A DNA stretch of 64,000 bases from NCBI GenBank assembly GCA_017640505.1, contig JAEPQO010000001.1, positions 1,504,625 to 1,568,624 of the forward strand, written 5' to 3'. Under the pieces are notes generated by a model. It saw only the letters and a list, made by a program, of their open reading frames with translations, had not been told where the DNA came from and ran no database searches. Positions within the stretch are counted from its first letter, which is position 1, and each line of letters opens with the position of its first letter. Both the position numbers and the translations under genes were made by a program. The DNA is from Rhodospirillales bacterium (GTDB taxonomy: Bacteria; Pseudomonadota; Alphaproteobacteria; Rhodospirillales; Casp-alpha2). Positions 11,601 through 19,891 of the stretch are shown here, one piece after another.

Positions 11601-11977
11601 CGTTCACCTATACCGACGGGGAAGTGCAGGTGGCGGACGCAAAGGCCACAGGCACGTCGATCGGCTTCACCGCAAGCGGGACCGTTTATACACATGCCGA
11701 TGTGCTGAACCTGGAGGGGACCGTGGTGCCTGCCTATGCGCTCAATTCGGTGCTTGGCAAGATTCCGCTGCTGGGTAACATCCTCGCCGGCACCGAAGAC
11801 GGCGGCGGCGTGTTCGCGGCGAACTTCTCCGTGACGGGCCCGGTCGAGGATCCGAATACCACCGTCAATCCGCTGTCGGCGCTGACGCCGGGTATCCTCA
11901 GGAACCTGTTCGGTGCATTCACGCCGGAGCAGCCGAAATCGCCGCTCATCGAGCCGGCCCCGGTGACCGTTCAGTAG
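8639..11977 (+). CDS. AsmA/YhdP-like envelope protein (DUF3971 family)
   Basis: A protein of up to 1112 residues with one N-terminal membrane helix (about residues 30-52) and a very long beta-rich periplasmic region. This is the layout of the AsmA-like TamB/YhdP group, which bridges the envelope and is implicated in phospholipid transport to the outer membrane. The C-terminal 250 residues (MRGRYDDAAPLRPLRGKLRV, then TGIVDALTGEGLNFSELDVP) match the AsmA-like C-terminal region that anchors near the outer membrane. The first possible start is a TTG without a clear ribosome binding site. A GTG at 8678 (VSDRFERD) gives a more usual short cytoplasmic tail and may be the real start. It ends 2 bases before the convergent kinase gene. 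Family assignment is firm; exact function is inference. Confidence 0.88.
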   Translation: MLHRFARVFRAVSVSDRFERDLIFKRTFVGLIQLIGGLSAGLAIITLLIAWQLHKGPVSLSFLTPYVEQALNSGHRSFRLAIDDTTLTWAGWERNIELRVKNVRAIDDGGTAQARIPELSMSLSGRALVRGKLAPKFIELLGPEIRVRREKTGALGIAVAAGGDSSGDRFATGLLGWLIKRPEPNSPMSYLETVRISGATMTFDDRLTGREWQAPVGYLKLARAPHGLLAEGSLQIDTEHRVADISLHGSFHSEGRRLDLTAAFADISPASFAALDPNFTALQVVDMPLSGQLIVGTSLDEGLNTIGFKVAGANGTLHLPGPFAQQLQVERVAFEGIYNGRTGALTLDSGEATLAEGSALHVPAPIEHAFPLVSMAGAGKFDLASATADIEHLSLNLGGPVFDLKGRIQGVGETRTVITAETTLADVAVDQLKTYWPASLGRDPYNWVTSHLAGGRMVQADAKLAVTVDENGGFKIDELGGTMSAEDVTVTYLEGMPPVHGVNADMKFDADTFDVMAKSGQSGEIQLLDADIHINGLQAVDQYIDIKMRAEAPLPDALNLIERDPFNFASAMKIDPTSTLGDSTVDLHLNFLLAKDLAVEDVDVKAVADLTGVAMKNVVLSRDIREGTLKLTVDKAKMEVDGNVMMGTVPVALVWNENFGAAAPFRSQYLLAARIDDLSNVRDLGVDPGPAGDFVSGGVDATVRYTKFDGRSGRVDVNANLERADLRIPVMEWRKAAGDPGWVDVTILLENGLVKSVPSFDVVAGDLTVKGDVKYAPAGLGLERVNLKQVLFGRTDVSGAVISRPDGGWEIGLQGPELEFSPLWERLIGDRPGQDELEVPDLTIAVELDKMWVEKQKFLSDVSGTFVHKRGIWRTALLDSKLNGGPVLNVNMAPDPEGNRVLVVKADNAGDTLRFFDLFENMHGGKLEMRGRYDDAAPLRPLRGKLRVINYRVRNAPLMTRVLSIMALTGIVDALTGEGLNFSELDVPFTYTDGEVQVADAKATGTSIGFTASGTVYTHADVLNLEGTVVPAYALNSVLGKIPLLGNILAGTEDGGGVFAANFSVTGPVEDPNTTVNPLSALTPGILRNLFGAFTPEQPKSPLIEPAPVTVQ

Positions 11978-11979
11978 AA

Positions 11980-13590
11980 CTACGTCGCCAAAGCGCGTTT
12001 CGGGGAAGCGTCCTCGACAGCAATTCTCGGGAAGAAGAGGCAAACGCGTGTCCCCTCGCCAGGTTTGCTTGTCATGGTCAAATTGCCCCCATGCAGGCGC
12101 ATGATTTCCTGGCTGAATGAGAGACCCAGGCCGGTGCCGGCATATTGGCGGCTTAATGAATTGCCGTGTGCCTGAGCAAACGGTTTGAAAGCTTTTTCCA
12201 CCTGGGCCTCGTCCATCCCGATCCCCGTGTCGGTCACGATGATGCGGTATCCGTCGTCATCCATTTCATCTTCGATCGTAATGCCTCCGGTATCCGTGAA
12301 CTTGATGGCGTTGCCGACGACATTCACGAATGCCTGTTGAACCCGGAGCTCATCTATATGGAGGCATGGCGCGAGATGGGCGGCATTCCTGAGATAAAGG
12401 CCCTTATCGATGGCCTGGATCTCCAGGACAGTCAGGGCTTCCTGGATCAGTACTTCGATGCTCAGCCGTTCCGTGTTCAGCTCGAAACGGCCCGCTTCGA
12501 TCTTGGCAAGATCGAGAATCGTGTTCACGGTATCCAGAAGCAAGTCGCCGCTGGTCGCAATATTGTTCGCGTACTCACAGTATGACTCGGACAATTCGCC
12601 CTTGATCTGATGCTGCATTGCCTGCGCATAGCCGATGATGGAGTTCAGTGGCGTTCGCAGTTCATGGGACATGTGGGACAGGAACTCGGTCTTTGCCCGG
12701 CTTGCCTGCTCCGCCAGCGTCTTGCTCTCGAGGAGTTGTTCAGTTCGCGCCTTGATGCGCTGCTCCAACGTTTCGTTGAGTTTGACCAGATCTTTTTCGG
12801 CGGCCTGACGGCGTGCGATATTGCACTCGATGCTGTCCGCCATTTCGTTGAAAGCCGTCGCGATCACGCCGAATTCGTCTTTTCGATAGGTCATTATTTT
12901 CTTGGTTTCGGGACCCGGCTTTTTCCCAAAGGACTCGATGCTTTTCGAGAGAGTCCTCAACGGTCGGCCAATCAAGTTCTCGAAGATAATGAAAATCGCG
13001 GTGCCGCTCAGGGCCAATAGTATGACAAACAGGATCAGGGGATACTTGAAGACCTGGTAAAGCTTGTCGACGACAACACCGTAATCGATACCAACATGAA
13101 TATTGCCCACGATATTTTCGTCGTGAGAGACTGGTAACGTCGTTTCTATGAAACCATGGGCGCCCACAAGGCTGCGAAACCAGAGAGCCGGGCGTTGGCC
13201 AAACAGAACGTCCTCGCCAACAGCGAACGAGAAATTACGATATTCAGGCGCATCGCTTCTAAAAAGAACGCGGTCGTGGTTGTCGGTAACATAGGCGAAA
13301 GCAAAATTCTCGTTCCGCCCGATCAGGGCATTGCATTGTTCATCGAAGTCGAGGATTTGCGAAATTGGAATCCCCAGATTGAGCAGGCTCTCAAGCTGCT
13401 GACGCAGCAGCAGCGCCCCCTCAAGGGTTTGATGCGTAGCGCTGTCTTCCACGCTGGTTTTCACGTAGTAGCCGAATGAGACAGCGAGTGCCGAGTACGT
13501 CAGAACGACGACGGCCGCGCCCATGCCCATCATCTGCAGTCTAAGTGTCATTGTCTTGAGCGCCGCTTGTTCTAGCGGTCTTTCTCCCAC
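11980..13590 (-). CDS. Membrane sensor histidine kinase with HAMP domain
   Basis: A 536-residue kinase. Membrane helices lie at about 20-42 and 180-203 and flank a periplasmic sensor of about 135 residues. A HAMP linker (205-255), a coiled coil and HisKA with His309 (HMSHELRTPLN) follow, then an ATPase domain with DTGIGM and GTGLGLSF. No receiver or output domain is attached and no response regulator gene is adjacent, so the partner is elsewhere. The gene overlaps the 3' end of a periplasmic binding-protein gene by 19 bases. That strongly suggests the binding protein presents its ligand to this kinase. Confidence 0.93.
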   Translation of the reverse strand: MGERPLEQAALKTMTLRLQMMGMGAAVVVLTYSALAVSFGYYVKTSVEDSATHQTLEGALLLRQQLESLLNLGIPISQILDFDEQCNALIGRNENFAFAYVTDNHDRVLFRSDAPEYRNFSFAVGEDVLFGQRPALWFRSLVGAHGFIETTLPVSHDENIVGNIHVGIDYGVVVDKLYQVFKYPLILFVILLALSGTAIFIIFENLIGRPLRTLSKSIESFGKKPGPETKKIMTYRKDEFGVIATAFNEMADSIECNIARRQAAEKDLVKLNETLEQRIKARTEQLLESKTLAEQASRAKTEFLSHMSHELRTPLNSIIGYAQAMQHQIKGELSESYCEYANNIATSGDLLLDTVNTILDLAKIEAGRFELNTERLSIEVLIQEALTVLEIQAIDKGLYLRNAAHLAPCLHIDELRVQQAFVNVVGNAIKFTDTGGITIEDEMDDDGYRIIVTDTGIGMDEAQVEKAFKPFAQAHGNSLSRQYAGTGLGLSFSQEIMRLHGGNLTMTSKPGEGTRVCLFFPRIAVEDASPKRALAT

Positions 13591-14621
13591 TCATAAGCGT
13601 TCAGTACTTCGCTGGATAGAAGGATAGATGAACGGACCTTTAGGCCGAGTTCCGTCGCACGTTTAAGATTCAGTACAGGTTTACCCAGCACGGACGGTGC
13701 AATGTCGATTTCGGATGGCTTGCGTTCGCCTGAGAGGATTAACCGCGCCTTCTTGCCGGCGGCCAGCCCCTGCTCGTAACCGGAGACCGTGACAGTGGCC
13801 AGCGTGCCAGCCAGGACCCGCGACTTCCAGAAGCTGAAATCCGGCAGTCTGCTGTTTGCCGCCGTCCATCTAAGGACGTCGACGTAGGGAACGTTCTCAC
13901 CTTTGTCGTCGGACAAGTTGAAGATACCGAGAAGCCCGATCGCGTCGACCTCGTTCTGATACGCCAGGATTTTCTTCTTGTACTCGGCGAACGTCTCGAT
14001 CGTTTCCCATGCGACGACCTCGAAATCGGGAATTTGCGAGAGCTGGGATTTCATCCGTGCGACGACGCCCTGCCAGGTCTGGTCGGTATCCAGGATGACT
14101 GCGACCTTTCCAATGCCAGGCCTGATTTCCCGCAGAAACTGTATGGTTTGCACGAAGTGTTCCTGTTCGAGGACGCCAGTGACGTTCGAGCTGCCAACGA
14201 AGCCGTATTCGCTCGGGGCCGCGTTGACGCCGGAAAACACGACCGGGATGTCGCCGTTCACCAGATGACTTGCGAAAAATTTCTGCGCGTTGTCGTCGTT
14301 GGTGTAGACTAGGTCCGGTTTCCAGGTTTCGACCAATTCAAGCGCTTCGGCGCTGACTTGCCGGAGCCATTCCGTCGAACTCCGCCGCTTGGTGTCCATC
14401 TGAAACACTTTGATGTCGACATTCAGTTCGCCGAGACCGTCTTTGAACCCGGCCAGTTGCTCATCGGTCCAAATCCACGGCGCGTGATAGCTCATCACGT
14501 GAAGAATTTTGAGAGGCTTCGGCTGCGACGCACTGGCCAGGGCGGGGATAAATCCCAGCAAAAACGCCGAAACAATCAGCAAGACGATTTTAAGGAATGC
14601 AAAGTTCCAGCTTGTAGACAT
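13572..14621 (-). CDS. Periplasmic substrate-binding protein (ABC_sub_bind type) linked to a sensor kinase
   Basis: A 349-residue exported protein of the family usually annotated as ABC transporter substrate-binding protein (PF04392 type). The chosen ATG at 14621 starts a signal peptide (MSTSWNFAFLKIVLLIVSAF, cleavage near ALASAS). A longer reading from 14714 would put 31 polar residues in front of it, which is unlikely. The core shows the two-lobed pattern: PDLVYTNDDNAQKFF, PVVFSGVN and KVAVILDTDQTWQGVV. No permease or ATPase gene is nearby. The coding end overlaps the sensor kinase start by 19 bases, so the product probably works as a ligand-sensing subunit, not in transport. Confidence 0.87.
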   Translation of the reverse strand: MSTSWNFAFLKIVLLIVSAFLLGFIPALASASQPKPLKILHVMSYHAPWIWTDEQLAGFKDGLGELNVDIKVFQMDTKRRSSTEWLRQVSAEALELVETWKPDLVYTNDDNAQKFFASHLVNGDIPVVFSGVNAAPSEYGFVGSSNVTGVLEQEHFVQTIQFLREIRPGIGKVAVILDTDQTWQGVVARMKSQLSQIPDFEVVAWETIETFAEYKKKILAYQNEVDAIGLLGIFNLSDDKGENVPYVDVLRWTAANSRLPDFSFWKSRVLAGTLATVTVSGYEQGLAAGKKARLILSGERKPSEIDIAPSVLGKPVLNLKRATELGLKVRSSILLSSEVLNAYEWEKDR

Positions 14622-14843
14622 GTTTTTTGGGTCCGATCTCGTTCTGATCCCGGGAGGCAAACGATTTCGCCTGTGGAAACGACATATCCGAAAATACGAA
14701 TGTGTTGTTTCCACAGCTTTTCCGTGACGTTTCGGAATGTTTCGAGTTTTTAATCAGCCGGGATCAATGCGTGCGAAATGGACGTGGAATTACGGCCAAC
14801 GCACGCCTGGGGCTTCTCGGAGATGTGTTGAGTGAGGTGCCGC

Positions 14844-16097
14844 TTAGACCGGCTTGATCAGCGCGTGACGCTTCTTGCCGGCCGAAAGCTTGATCACGCC
14901 GTCGGCGTTGATCGCATCCGCACCGATGCTGGCGCGTTCGTCGGTGACCGCGGCATCGTTGATTTTCGCACCGCCGCCCTTGATGAGCCGCCGCGCGTCG
15001 CCGTTGGATGACGCAAGCCCTGCCTGCGTGAACAGCGTGAGCACACCGATTCCGGCGTCCAAATCCGCGCGCGGCACATCGACGCTGGGCAGGCTTTCGC
15101 CCATGCCGCCCTGCTCGAACGTGGTTTCGGCCGTGCGGCGGGCTTCGGCGGCGGCGTCGGCACCACGGCAGAGTTTGGTCGCCTCGTCGGCGAGGGTTTT
15201 CTTGGCGTCGTTGATCTCGGCCCCTTCGAGGGCTTCGAGGCGCGCAATCTCGTCCGCCGGCAGTTCGGTGAACAGCTTCAGGAAGCGGCCCACGTCCGCA
15301 TCCTCGGTGTTGCGCCAGTACTGCCAGTAATCGTAGTGGCTGAGCGCATCGTCGTTGAGCCACACCGCGCCGTCGGCGGTCTTGCCCATCTTGGCGCCGG
15401 ACGCCGTCGTCAGCAGCGGCGTGGTCAGGCCGTAAAGCTGTGTCTCGGCGACCCGGCGGCCCAGTTCGACGCCGTTGACGATGTTGCCCCACTGGTCCGA
15501 GCCGCCCATCTGCAACGTGCAGTTCAGGCGCTTGGAAAGCTCCACGAAATCGTAGGCCTGCAGGATCATGTAGTTGAATTCGAGGAACGTCAGCGGCTGT
15601 TCGCGCTCAAGCCGCAGCTTGACGCTGTCGAACGTCATCATCCGGTTGACCGTGAAGTGCGGCCCGATATCGCGCAGCAGCTCGATGTATTTCAGCTCGT
15701 CCAGCCAGTCGGCGTTGTTGACCATGACCGCGTCGGTCGCGCCGTCGCCGAAGGTCAGGAATTTCTGGAACACGGTCTTGATGCCGTTCATGTTGGCGTT
15801 GATGTCGTCGTCCGTCAGCAGCTTGCGGCTTTCGTCCTTGCCCGACGGATCGCCGATGCGCGTCGTGCCGCCACCCATGAGGACGATCGGCTTGTGACCG
15901 GTCTGCTGGAACAATCTGAGCAGCATGATCGAGACCAGCGAGCCCACGTGCAGGCTGGGCGCGGTGCAGTCGAAGCCGATATAGGCGGTGACCGGACCCT
16001 CGGCGCATTTCTGATCCAGCGCGTCGAGGTCCGTGCACTGGTGCATGAAGCCGCGCTGGGTGAGCTGGTTGACGAAATCCGATTTATACTGGGCCAT
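14844..16097 (-). CDS. tyrS: Tyrosyl-tRNA synthetase
   Basis: A 417-residue class I aminoacyl-tRNA synthetase that charges tRNA-Tyr. The HIGH-type motif is LHVGS (about residues 50-54), and the KMSKS loop appears as GAKMGKT. The C-terminal 65 residues form an S4-like RNA-binding domain ([20 protein letters not shown]). Length and organisation are normal for bacterial TyrS. It is divergent from anmK with only 43 bases between the two starts, so their promoters must overlap. Confidence 0.97.
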   Translation of the reverse strand: MAQYKSDFVNQLTQRGFMHQCTDLDALDQKCAEGPVTAYIGFDCTAPSLHVGSLVSIMLLRLFQQTGHKPIVLMGGGTTRIGDPSGKDESRKLLTDDDINANMNGIKTVFQKFLTFGDGATDAVMVNNADWLDELKYIELLRDIGPHFTVNRMMTFDSVKLRLEREQPLTFLEFNYMILQAYDFVELSKRLNCTLQMGGSDQWGNIVNGVELGRRVAETQLYGLTTPLLTTASGAKMGKTADGAVWLNDDALSHYDYWQYWRNTEDADVGRFLKLFTELPADEIARLEALEGAEINDAKKTLADEATKLCRGADAAAEARRTAETTFEQGGMGESLPSVDVPRADLDAGIGVLTLFTQAGLASSNGDARRLIKGGGAKINDAAVTDERASIGADAINADGVIKLSAGKKRHALIKPV

Positions 16098-16140
16098 GAA
16101 CGAACTTGCTGTTTTTGTTGAGAGCGCGGATGATTAGCAC

Positions 16141-17271
16141 ATGCAGACCATGCCAGACAACGACCTAAAGGGCGGCAATCCGCCACAGGCGGGCCACGTG
16201 CTGACCGCCATCGGCCTGATGAGCGGCACCTCCATGGACGGGATCGACGTCGCCGTCATCGACACCGACGGCGAAACGGTCAAACGCCGGGGCGCGTTCG
16301 CGTCCTACCCCTACGAGGCATCCCTCCGGAAGAAGGTGCAGGCCATTGCCGGTCACAAGCTGGAACGGGGCGATGCGCTGAGCGCCGTCGTCCGCGACAT
16401 CACCGATGCCCACGCCGAGGCGGTGGAGGACTTCCTGGGCCGCGCGGGGCTCAGCCCGCACGACGTCGATGTCGTCGGCTTTCACGGCCAGACGGTGTTT
16501 CACGACCCGGCAAACGGCGTGACGGTGCAGCTGGGCGATGGGGCCAGGTTGGCCGAACGCCTGCGGATTACCGTGGTCAACGATTTCCGCTCCGCCGACG
16601 TGGCCGCCGGGGGCGAGGGGGCGCCGTTCGCACCCTTGTATCACGCCGCCCTTGCCAGGCCGCTGGAGCCGCCGGTGTGTGTCTTGAACCTGGGGGGTGT
16701 CGGCAACCTGACGTGGATCAGCCCCGACGGCGGCATCATTGCCTTCGATACCGGGCCGGCGAACGCGCTGCTGGATGACTGGGTTCTGGCGAACACCGGG
16801 CAGGCGATGGACGCCGACGGCGCCATTTCCCGCGCCGGGACGGTGAACGATGACGTTCTGGCGGAGCTGCTTGAGAACGACTATTTCGACCAGCCCTATC
16901 CAAAATCCCTCGACCGCGACCACTTTGACCCGTCGCCGGTGATGGGCCTGTCGCTCGAGGACGGCGCGGCGACTCTGGTCGCCTTTTCGGCGGAAGCCGT
17001 GGGCCGTGCGCAGGCGATGCTGCCGGCACTCCCCGAACGCTGGCTGGTGACGGGGGGCGGCCGCCACAACCCGGTGATGATGGCGGCGCTCCGGAGTGCG
17101 CTGGATCGCCCGGTCGAGCCGGTCGAGGCCGCGGGCTGGTCAGGCGACGCGATGGAAGCGCAGGCCTTCGCCTATCTCGCCGTCCGTTCGCTCTACGGCC
17201 TGCCGCTCAGCCTGCCGTCGACCACCGGCGTCACCGAACCGATGCCCGGCGGCGTGCTGCATCGGCCTTAA
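16141..17271 (+). CDS. anmK: Anhydro-N-acetylmuramic acid kinase
   Basis: A 376-residue cytoplasmic sugar kinase of murein recycling. It cleaves the 1,6-anhydro ring of anhMurNAc and phosphorylates it to MurNAc-6-P. The N-terminal phosphate loop GLMSGTSMDGIDVAV and the C-terminal VTGGGRHNPVMM are characteristic. VGFHGQTVFHDP and FDTGPANALLDDW complete the family pattern. A second in-frame ATG three codons in (MPDNDLKGG) is an alternative start. The gene sits beside tyrS, a frequent pairing in proteobacteria. Confidence 0.96.
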   Translation: MQTMPDNDLKGGNPPQAGHVLTAIGLMSGTSMDGIDVAVIDTDGETVKRRGAFASYPYEASLRKKVQAIAGHKLERGDALSAVVRDITDAHAEAVEDFLGRAGLSPHDVDVVGFHGQTVFHDPANGVTVQLGDGARLAERLRITVVNDFRSADVAAGGEGAPFAPLYHAALARPLEPPVCVLNLGGVGNLTWISPDGGIIAFDTGPANALLDDWVLANTGQAMDADGAISRAGTVNDDVLAELLENDYFDQPYPKSLDRDHFDPSPVMGLSLEDGAATLVAFSAEAVGRAQAMLPALPERWLVTGGGRHNPVMMAALRSALDRPVEPVEAAGWSGDAMEAQAFAYLAVRSLYGLPLSLPSTTGVTEPMPGGVLHRP

Positions 17272-17283
17272 AATAGCCGTCAT

Positions 17284-17414
17284 CGCGGGCTATCCCTAAC
17301 CTCGCTGACGTTCGGGGGAGCCCGCGAGTATTTCCCATAACGTCATCCCCGCGCGGGCGGGGATCCAACTGAACAGCGCTAGATTTTTGGATTCCCGCCT
17401 GCGCAGGAATGACG
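17284..17414. repeat. REP-like palindromic repeat pair downstream of anmK
   Basis: Two inverted-repeat units lie back to back. The first has perfect 8-bp arms CGCGGGCT and AGCCCGCG (17284-17291 and 17319-17326). The second has imperfect 26-bp arms (17341-17366 and 17389-17414) beginning CGTCATCCCCGCG and ending CAGGAATGACG, around a 22-base loop. This is the look of the dispersed GTCATTCCCGCG-type palindromes common in proteobacterial intergenic DNA. The first hairpin may also end anmK transcription. Confidence 0.7.
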
Positions 17415-17488
17415 AGTTTATTTGAAGCAACAGCTGTACAAAGGTGGCCGATTGACTCTCCCGCGCGGTGCGGGTTCGATCACGCCCC

Positions 17489-18715
17489 ATGACGACGACA
17501 CCCCTCGACATATTCGCGACCGACGCGCGACGGCTGGTTCTCGATCTGCAGGGACTGGCGGAAAGCCCGCGCCGGCGGCTGGACCGGGACGGCCTGCTGG
17601 ACCTGATCCGCAGGCTCGGCTTCGTGCAGGTCGATTCCATCCAGTGGGTCGAGCGCGCCCATCATATGATCCTGGCGAGCCGCTGGGACGGCTACCGGCA
17701 GAAGGATCTGCACCGCCTGATCGAGACGGACCGGATGCTGTTTGAAAACTGGACCCATGATGCGTCCATCCTGCCGGTCGAGTTCTTTCCGGTGTGGCAG
17801 CACCGTTTCGAACGCGAGCGGGAGCGCCTCGCTAAACGCTGGGCCGGGCGGCAGGGCAAAAATCACCACGACGACCTGGCGCACGTGCTGGCCCACGCGG
17901 CGGAAAACGGCGCCGTCACCGCGCGGGAGATGTCGGAGAGCCGCGACCCGGCCGATGCGGGCAAGGGAGCCTGGTGGGACTGGAAGCCGTCGAAAGTCGC
18001 GCTTGAATACCACTGGCGCACGGGTGGGCTCTGTATCTGCCACCGGCGTGGCTTTCAGAAAGCGTATGCGCTGACCGAACACGTCATCCCCGAAGCCTAT
18101 CGCACGGGCGAACCGGGGCCGGAGGGCTACATCGACTGGTCCTGCCGCGAGGCATTAGGGCGCCTCGGGTTCGGGACGGCGGGTGAGATCGCGGGCTACT
18201 GGGGCAATATCACGGCCGCCGAGGCGAAGGGCTGGTGCGACGCGCGCCTGGGCGGCGAGATTATCGAGGTCCGGGTGCATGGCGCCGGCGACAGCGCGCC
18301 GCGCAAGCTCTATGCGTTCGCCGACATCGAGACGCGCCTCGCAGACGCGACGCCGCCTGCCGATCGTCTGCGCATCCTCAACCCGTTCGATCCCGTGATC
18401 CGTGACCGCAAGCGCCTCAAGCACCTGTTCGATTTCGACTACCGGATCGAGATCTTCGTCCCGGCGCCCGAGCGCACCTACGGCTACTACATTTTTCCGC
18501 TGCTGGAAGGGGCCCGCATGATCGGGCGTATGGAAATGAAGGCGGCGCGCGCCGAGGATGCGCTTCAGGTCAGTGCGCTCTGGCCCGAACCCGGCGTCCA
18601 GTTCGGCAAGGGGCGCATGGGAAGGCTGGGAGGCGCGCTCGAGCGGGTGCGCAGGCTGGTCGGGCTATCTGATGTCCGCTTCGCTGAAGGGTGGTTGCGC
18701 TCGCCCAGGAAATAA
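17489..18715 (+). CDS. YcaQ-like winged-helix DNA glycosylase family protein
   Basis: A 408-residue protein of the winged-helix family that includes E. coli YcaQ/AlkX, an interstrand-crosslink DNA glycosylase. Matching features are the N-terminal HTH-like region (LDLIRRLGFVQVDSIQWVER), the AHHMILASRW segment, the glycosylase-core sequence RDRKRLKHLFDFDYRIEIF and the C-terminal YGYYIFPLL block. The last is the most conserved part of the family. The ATG at 17489 is preferred to the GTG at 17468 because the homologous region begins there. It is monocistronic. Activity on crosslinks is known for relatives only. Confidence 0.88.
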   Translation: MTTTPLDIFATDARRLVLDLQGLAESPRRRLDRDGLLDLIRRLGFVQVDSIQWVERAHHMILASRWDGYRQKDLHRLIETDRMLFENWTHDASILPVEFFPVWQHRFERERERLAKRWAGRQGKNHHDDLAHVLAHAAENGAVTAREMSESRDPADAGKGAWWDWKPSKVALEYHWRTGGLCICHRRGFQKAYALTEHVIPEAYRTGEPGPEGYIDWSCREALGRLGFGTAGEIAGYWGNITAAEAKGWCDARLGGEIIEVRVHGAGDSAPRKLYAFADIETRLADATPPADRLRILNPFDPVIRDRKRLKHLFDFDYRIEIFVPAPERTYGYYIFPLLEGARMIGRMEMKAARAEDALQVSALWPEPGVQFGKGRMGRLGGALERVRRLVGLSDVRFAEGWLRSPRK

Positions 18716-18790
18716 GCTGAGTGTGTTTTGATAAGGAATGACGGATCTGGCGTCTAAGTGGAAAGAGACGAATGTGGCGCATTTTTGATG

Positions 18791-18821
18791 TTGACCTTCC
18801 CGTAGCTGGTATCTCCATATA
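18791..18821 (+). promoter_or_regulatory. CueR/HmrR-type copper-responsive promoter
   Basis: The -35 element TTGACC (18791-18796) and a -10-like CATATA (18816-18821) are separated by 19 bases, the long spacing typical of MerR-family targets. The spacer begins with the CueR half-site ACCTTCC (18794-18800), then GTAGCTGG. The right half-site (GGTATCT, 18808-18814) is degenerate. The left part closely resembles the E. coli copA operator. Transcription should start at about 18828, next to the ATG at 18829. No CueR gene is in the window. Confidence 0.65.
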
Positions 18822-18828
18822 CCTCGGC

Positions 18829-19179
18829 ATGAAACGTGTCCTTGTCACCTTCCTGACGCTTCTTCTCGTTGCTGGTCCCGCGATGGCGCATCACGCCTCC
18901 AATGCGAGTGGGCACAAGGGGCACGCAGAGATGTCATCTGCAATACATGGGGCTGGTGAATACGATGAAGTCGCAGAGGACGGCGTTTCAGACTGTGAGG
19001 AGCACGACCGAAATGTCTGCTGCTCATTTGTCGTGGTTCATTGCGAGACGAACAGCGCGCGGAACGAAGTGGTATACGCACTGATTTCGCTTTCCACCGA
19101 ACCCGCCTTTTTCGTTCGCGACGACGATACCCTGCTCCGTCTCATGCCGGAGCGGGAAACCCCACCCCCTCGAATCTGA
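18829..19179 (+). CDS. Small exported His/Cys-containing protein at the head of the copper operon
   Basis: A 116-residue protein with a clear signal peptide (MKRVLVTFLTLLLVAGPAMA), giving a mature N-terminus AHHASNASGHKGHAEM that starts with several His. The centre holds four Cys (DCEEH...NVCCSFVVVHCE), and the C-terminus is proline-rich. I recognise no family. Position as the first gene behind a copper-type promoter, and the His/Cys content, suggest copper binding in the periplasm. An upstream in-frame ATG at 18772 is rejected because the promoter lies inside that extension and the signal peptide would be internal. The mRNA may be leaderless. Confidence 0.7.
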   Translation: MKRVLVTFLTLLLVAGPAMAHHASNASGHKGHAEMSSAIHGAGEYDEVAEDGVSDCEEHDRNVCCSFVVVHCETNSARNEVVYALISLSTEPAFFVRDDDTLLRLMPERETPPPRI

Positions 19180-19266
19180 GTACCAATCACGAAAATTCAA
19201 TGGTTGCGCGGCGGCTTCCGCCGGACGCGCGCCTATCTACTTGCTCAGAATCGAAGGACTATACCT

Positions 19267-19812
19267 ATGAACGTCAAGATTTTCATCCAGGCGACTTGTT
19301 CCATTGCGTTTAGCGCCATCATTGGCGCCACTTCTTCCACTGCCATGGCTGACGCGGGACACAGTACCGCCAAACTGATTGGTCAGCCCGGTAAGGTCGC
19401 CGACGCGACGCGGACCGTCGAAGTCACCATGTACGACAACTATTACGAACCCGAAAACCTCACCATCAAGGAAGGCGAAACGGTCCGTTTCGTGGTTAGG
19501 AACGCGGGAGGTTTTGTGCACGAATTCAATATTGCATCCCCCGACATGCACAAGGCGCACGGCCCGGAAATGATGATGATGCTGGAACATGGCGTGCTCG
19601 AGCCTGACCGTATCAACTGGGACGCTGCCAAGAAAATGCAGGCATCGATGGGGCACGGCATGCACAACGACCCCAACAGCGTGCTGCTGGAACCTGGGAA
19701 GACCGGCGAGATCATCTGGACGTTTACCGGCCGTGCGACCCTCGAATTCGCGTGCAATGTCCCCGGGCACTACGAGGCGGGGATGGTCGGTCAGGTGAAA
19801 CTGACGGACTGA
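19267..19812 (+). CDS. Periplasmic cupredoxin (plastocyanin/azurin-like copper protein)
   Basis: A 181-residue exported protein with a signal peptide ending near STAMADAGH. Residues about 50-181 form a cupredoxin fold. Type 1 copper ligands are visible: His in GGFVHEFN, then Cys, His and Met in FACNVPGHYEAGM. A Met/His-rich insert between strands (EMMMMLEHG, MGHGMHNDP) suggests extra Cu(I) binding, as in CopI/CopC-like resistance proteins. The ATG at 19267 is chosen because it begins the signal peptide. It lies between the small His/Cys protein and the CopA-like gene in one operon. Copper tolerance is the likely role. Confidence 0.88.
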   Translation: MNVKIFIQATCSIAFSAIIGATSSTAMADAGHSTAKLIGQPGKVADATRTVEVTMYDNYYEPENLTIKEGETVRFVVRNAGGFVHEFNIASPDMHKAHGPEMMMMLEHGVLEPDRINWDAAKKMQASMGHGMHNDPNSVLLEPGKTGEIIWTFTGRATLEFACNVPGHYEAGMVGQVKLTD

Positions 19813-19891
19813 CCGGACGCAGCTGACGTTTGATCCGCTGCGGACGCTTCCGTGGCAGGGCTCAACGACCTCATAAGAAGGAAAAAAGAAG

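Noticed and set aside
10193-12043. Long minus-strand open frame of 616 codons opposite the AsmA-like gene
   Set aside because: It mirrors a well-supported coding frame in high-GC DNA, has no recognisable domain and is rich in His/Arg/Gln shadows.
17460-17490. GGTTCGATC resembling a tRNA T-loop
   Set aside because: No acceptor, D or anticodon stem can be drawn around it, and a gene starts immediately after.
18772-18828. Upstream start for the first copper-operon gene
   Set aside because: The extension contains the promoter and would bury the signal peptide.
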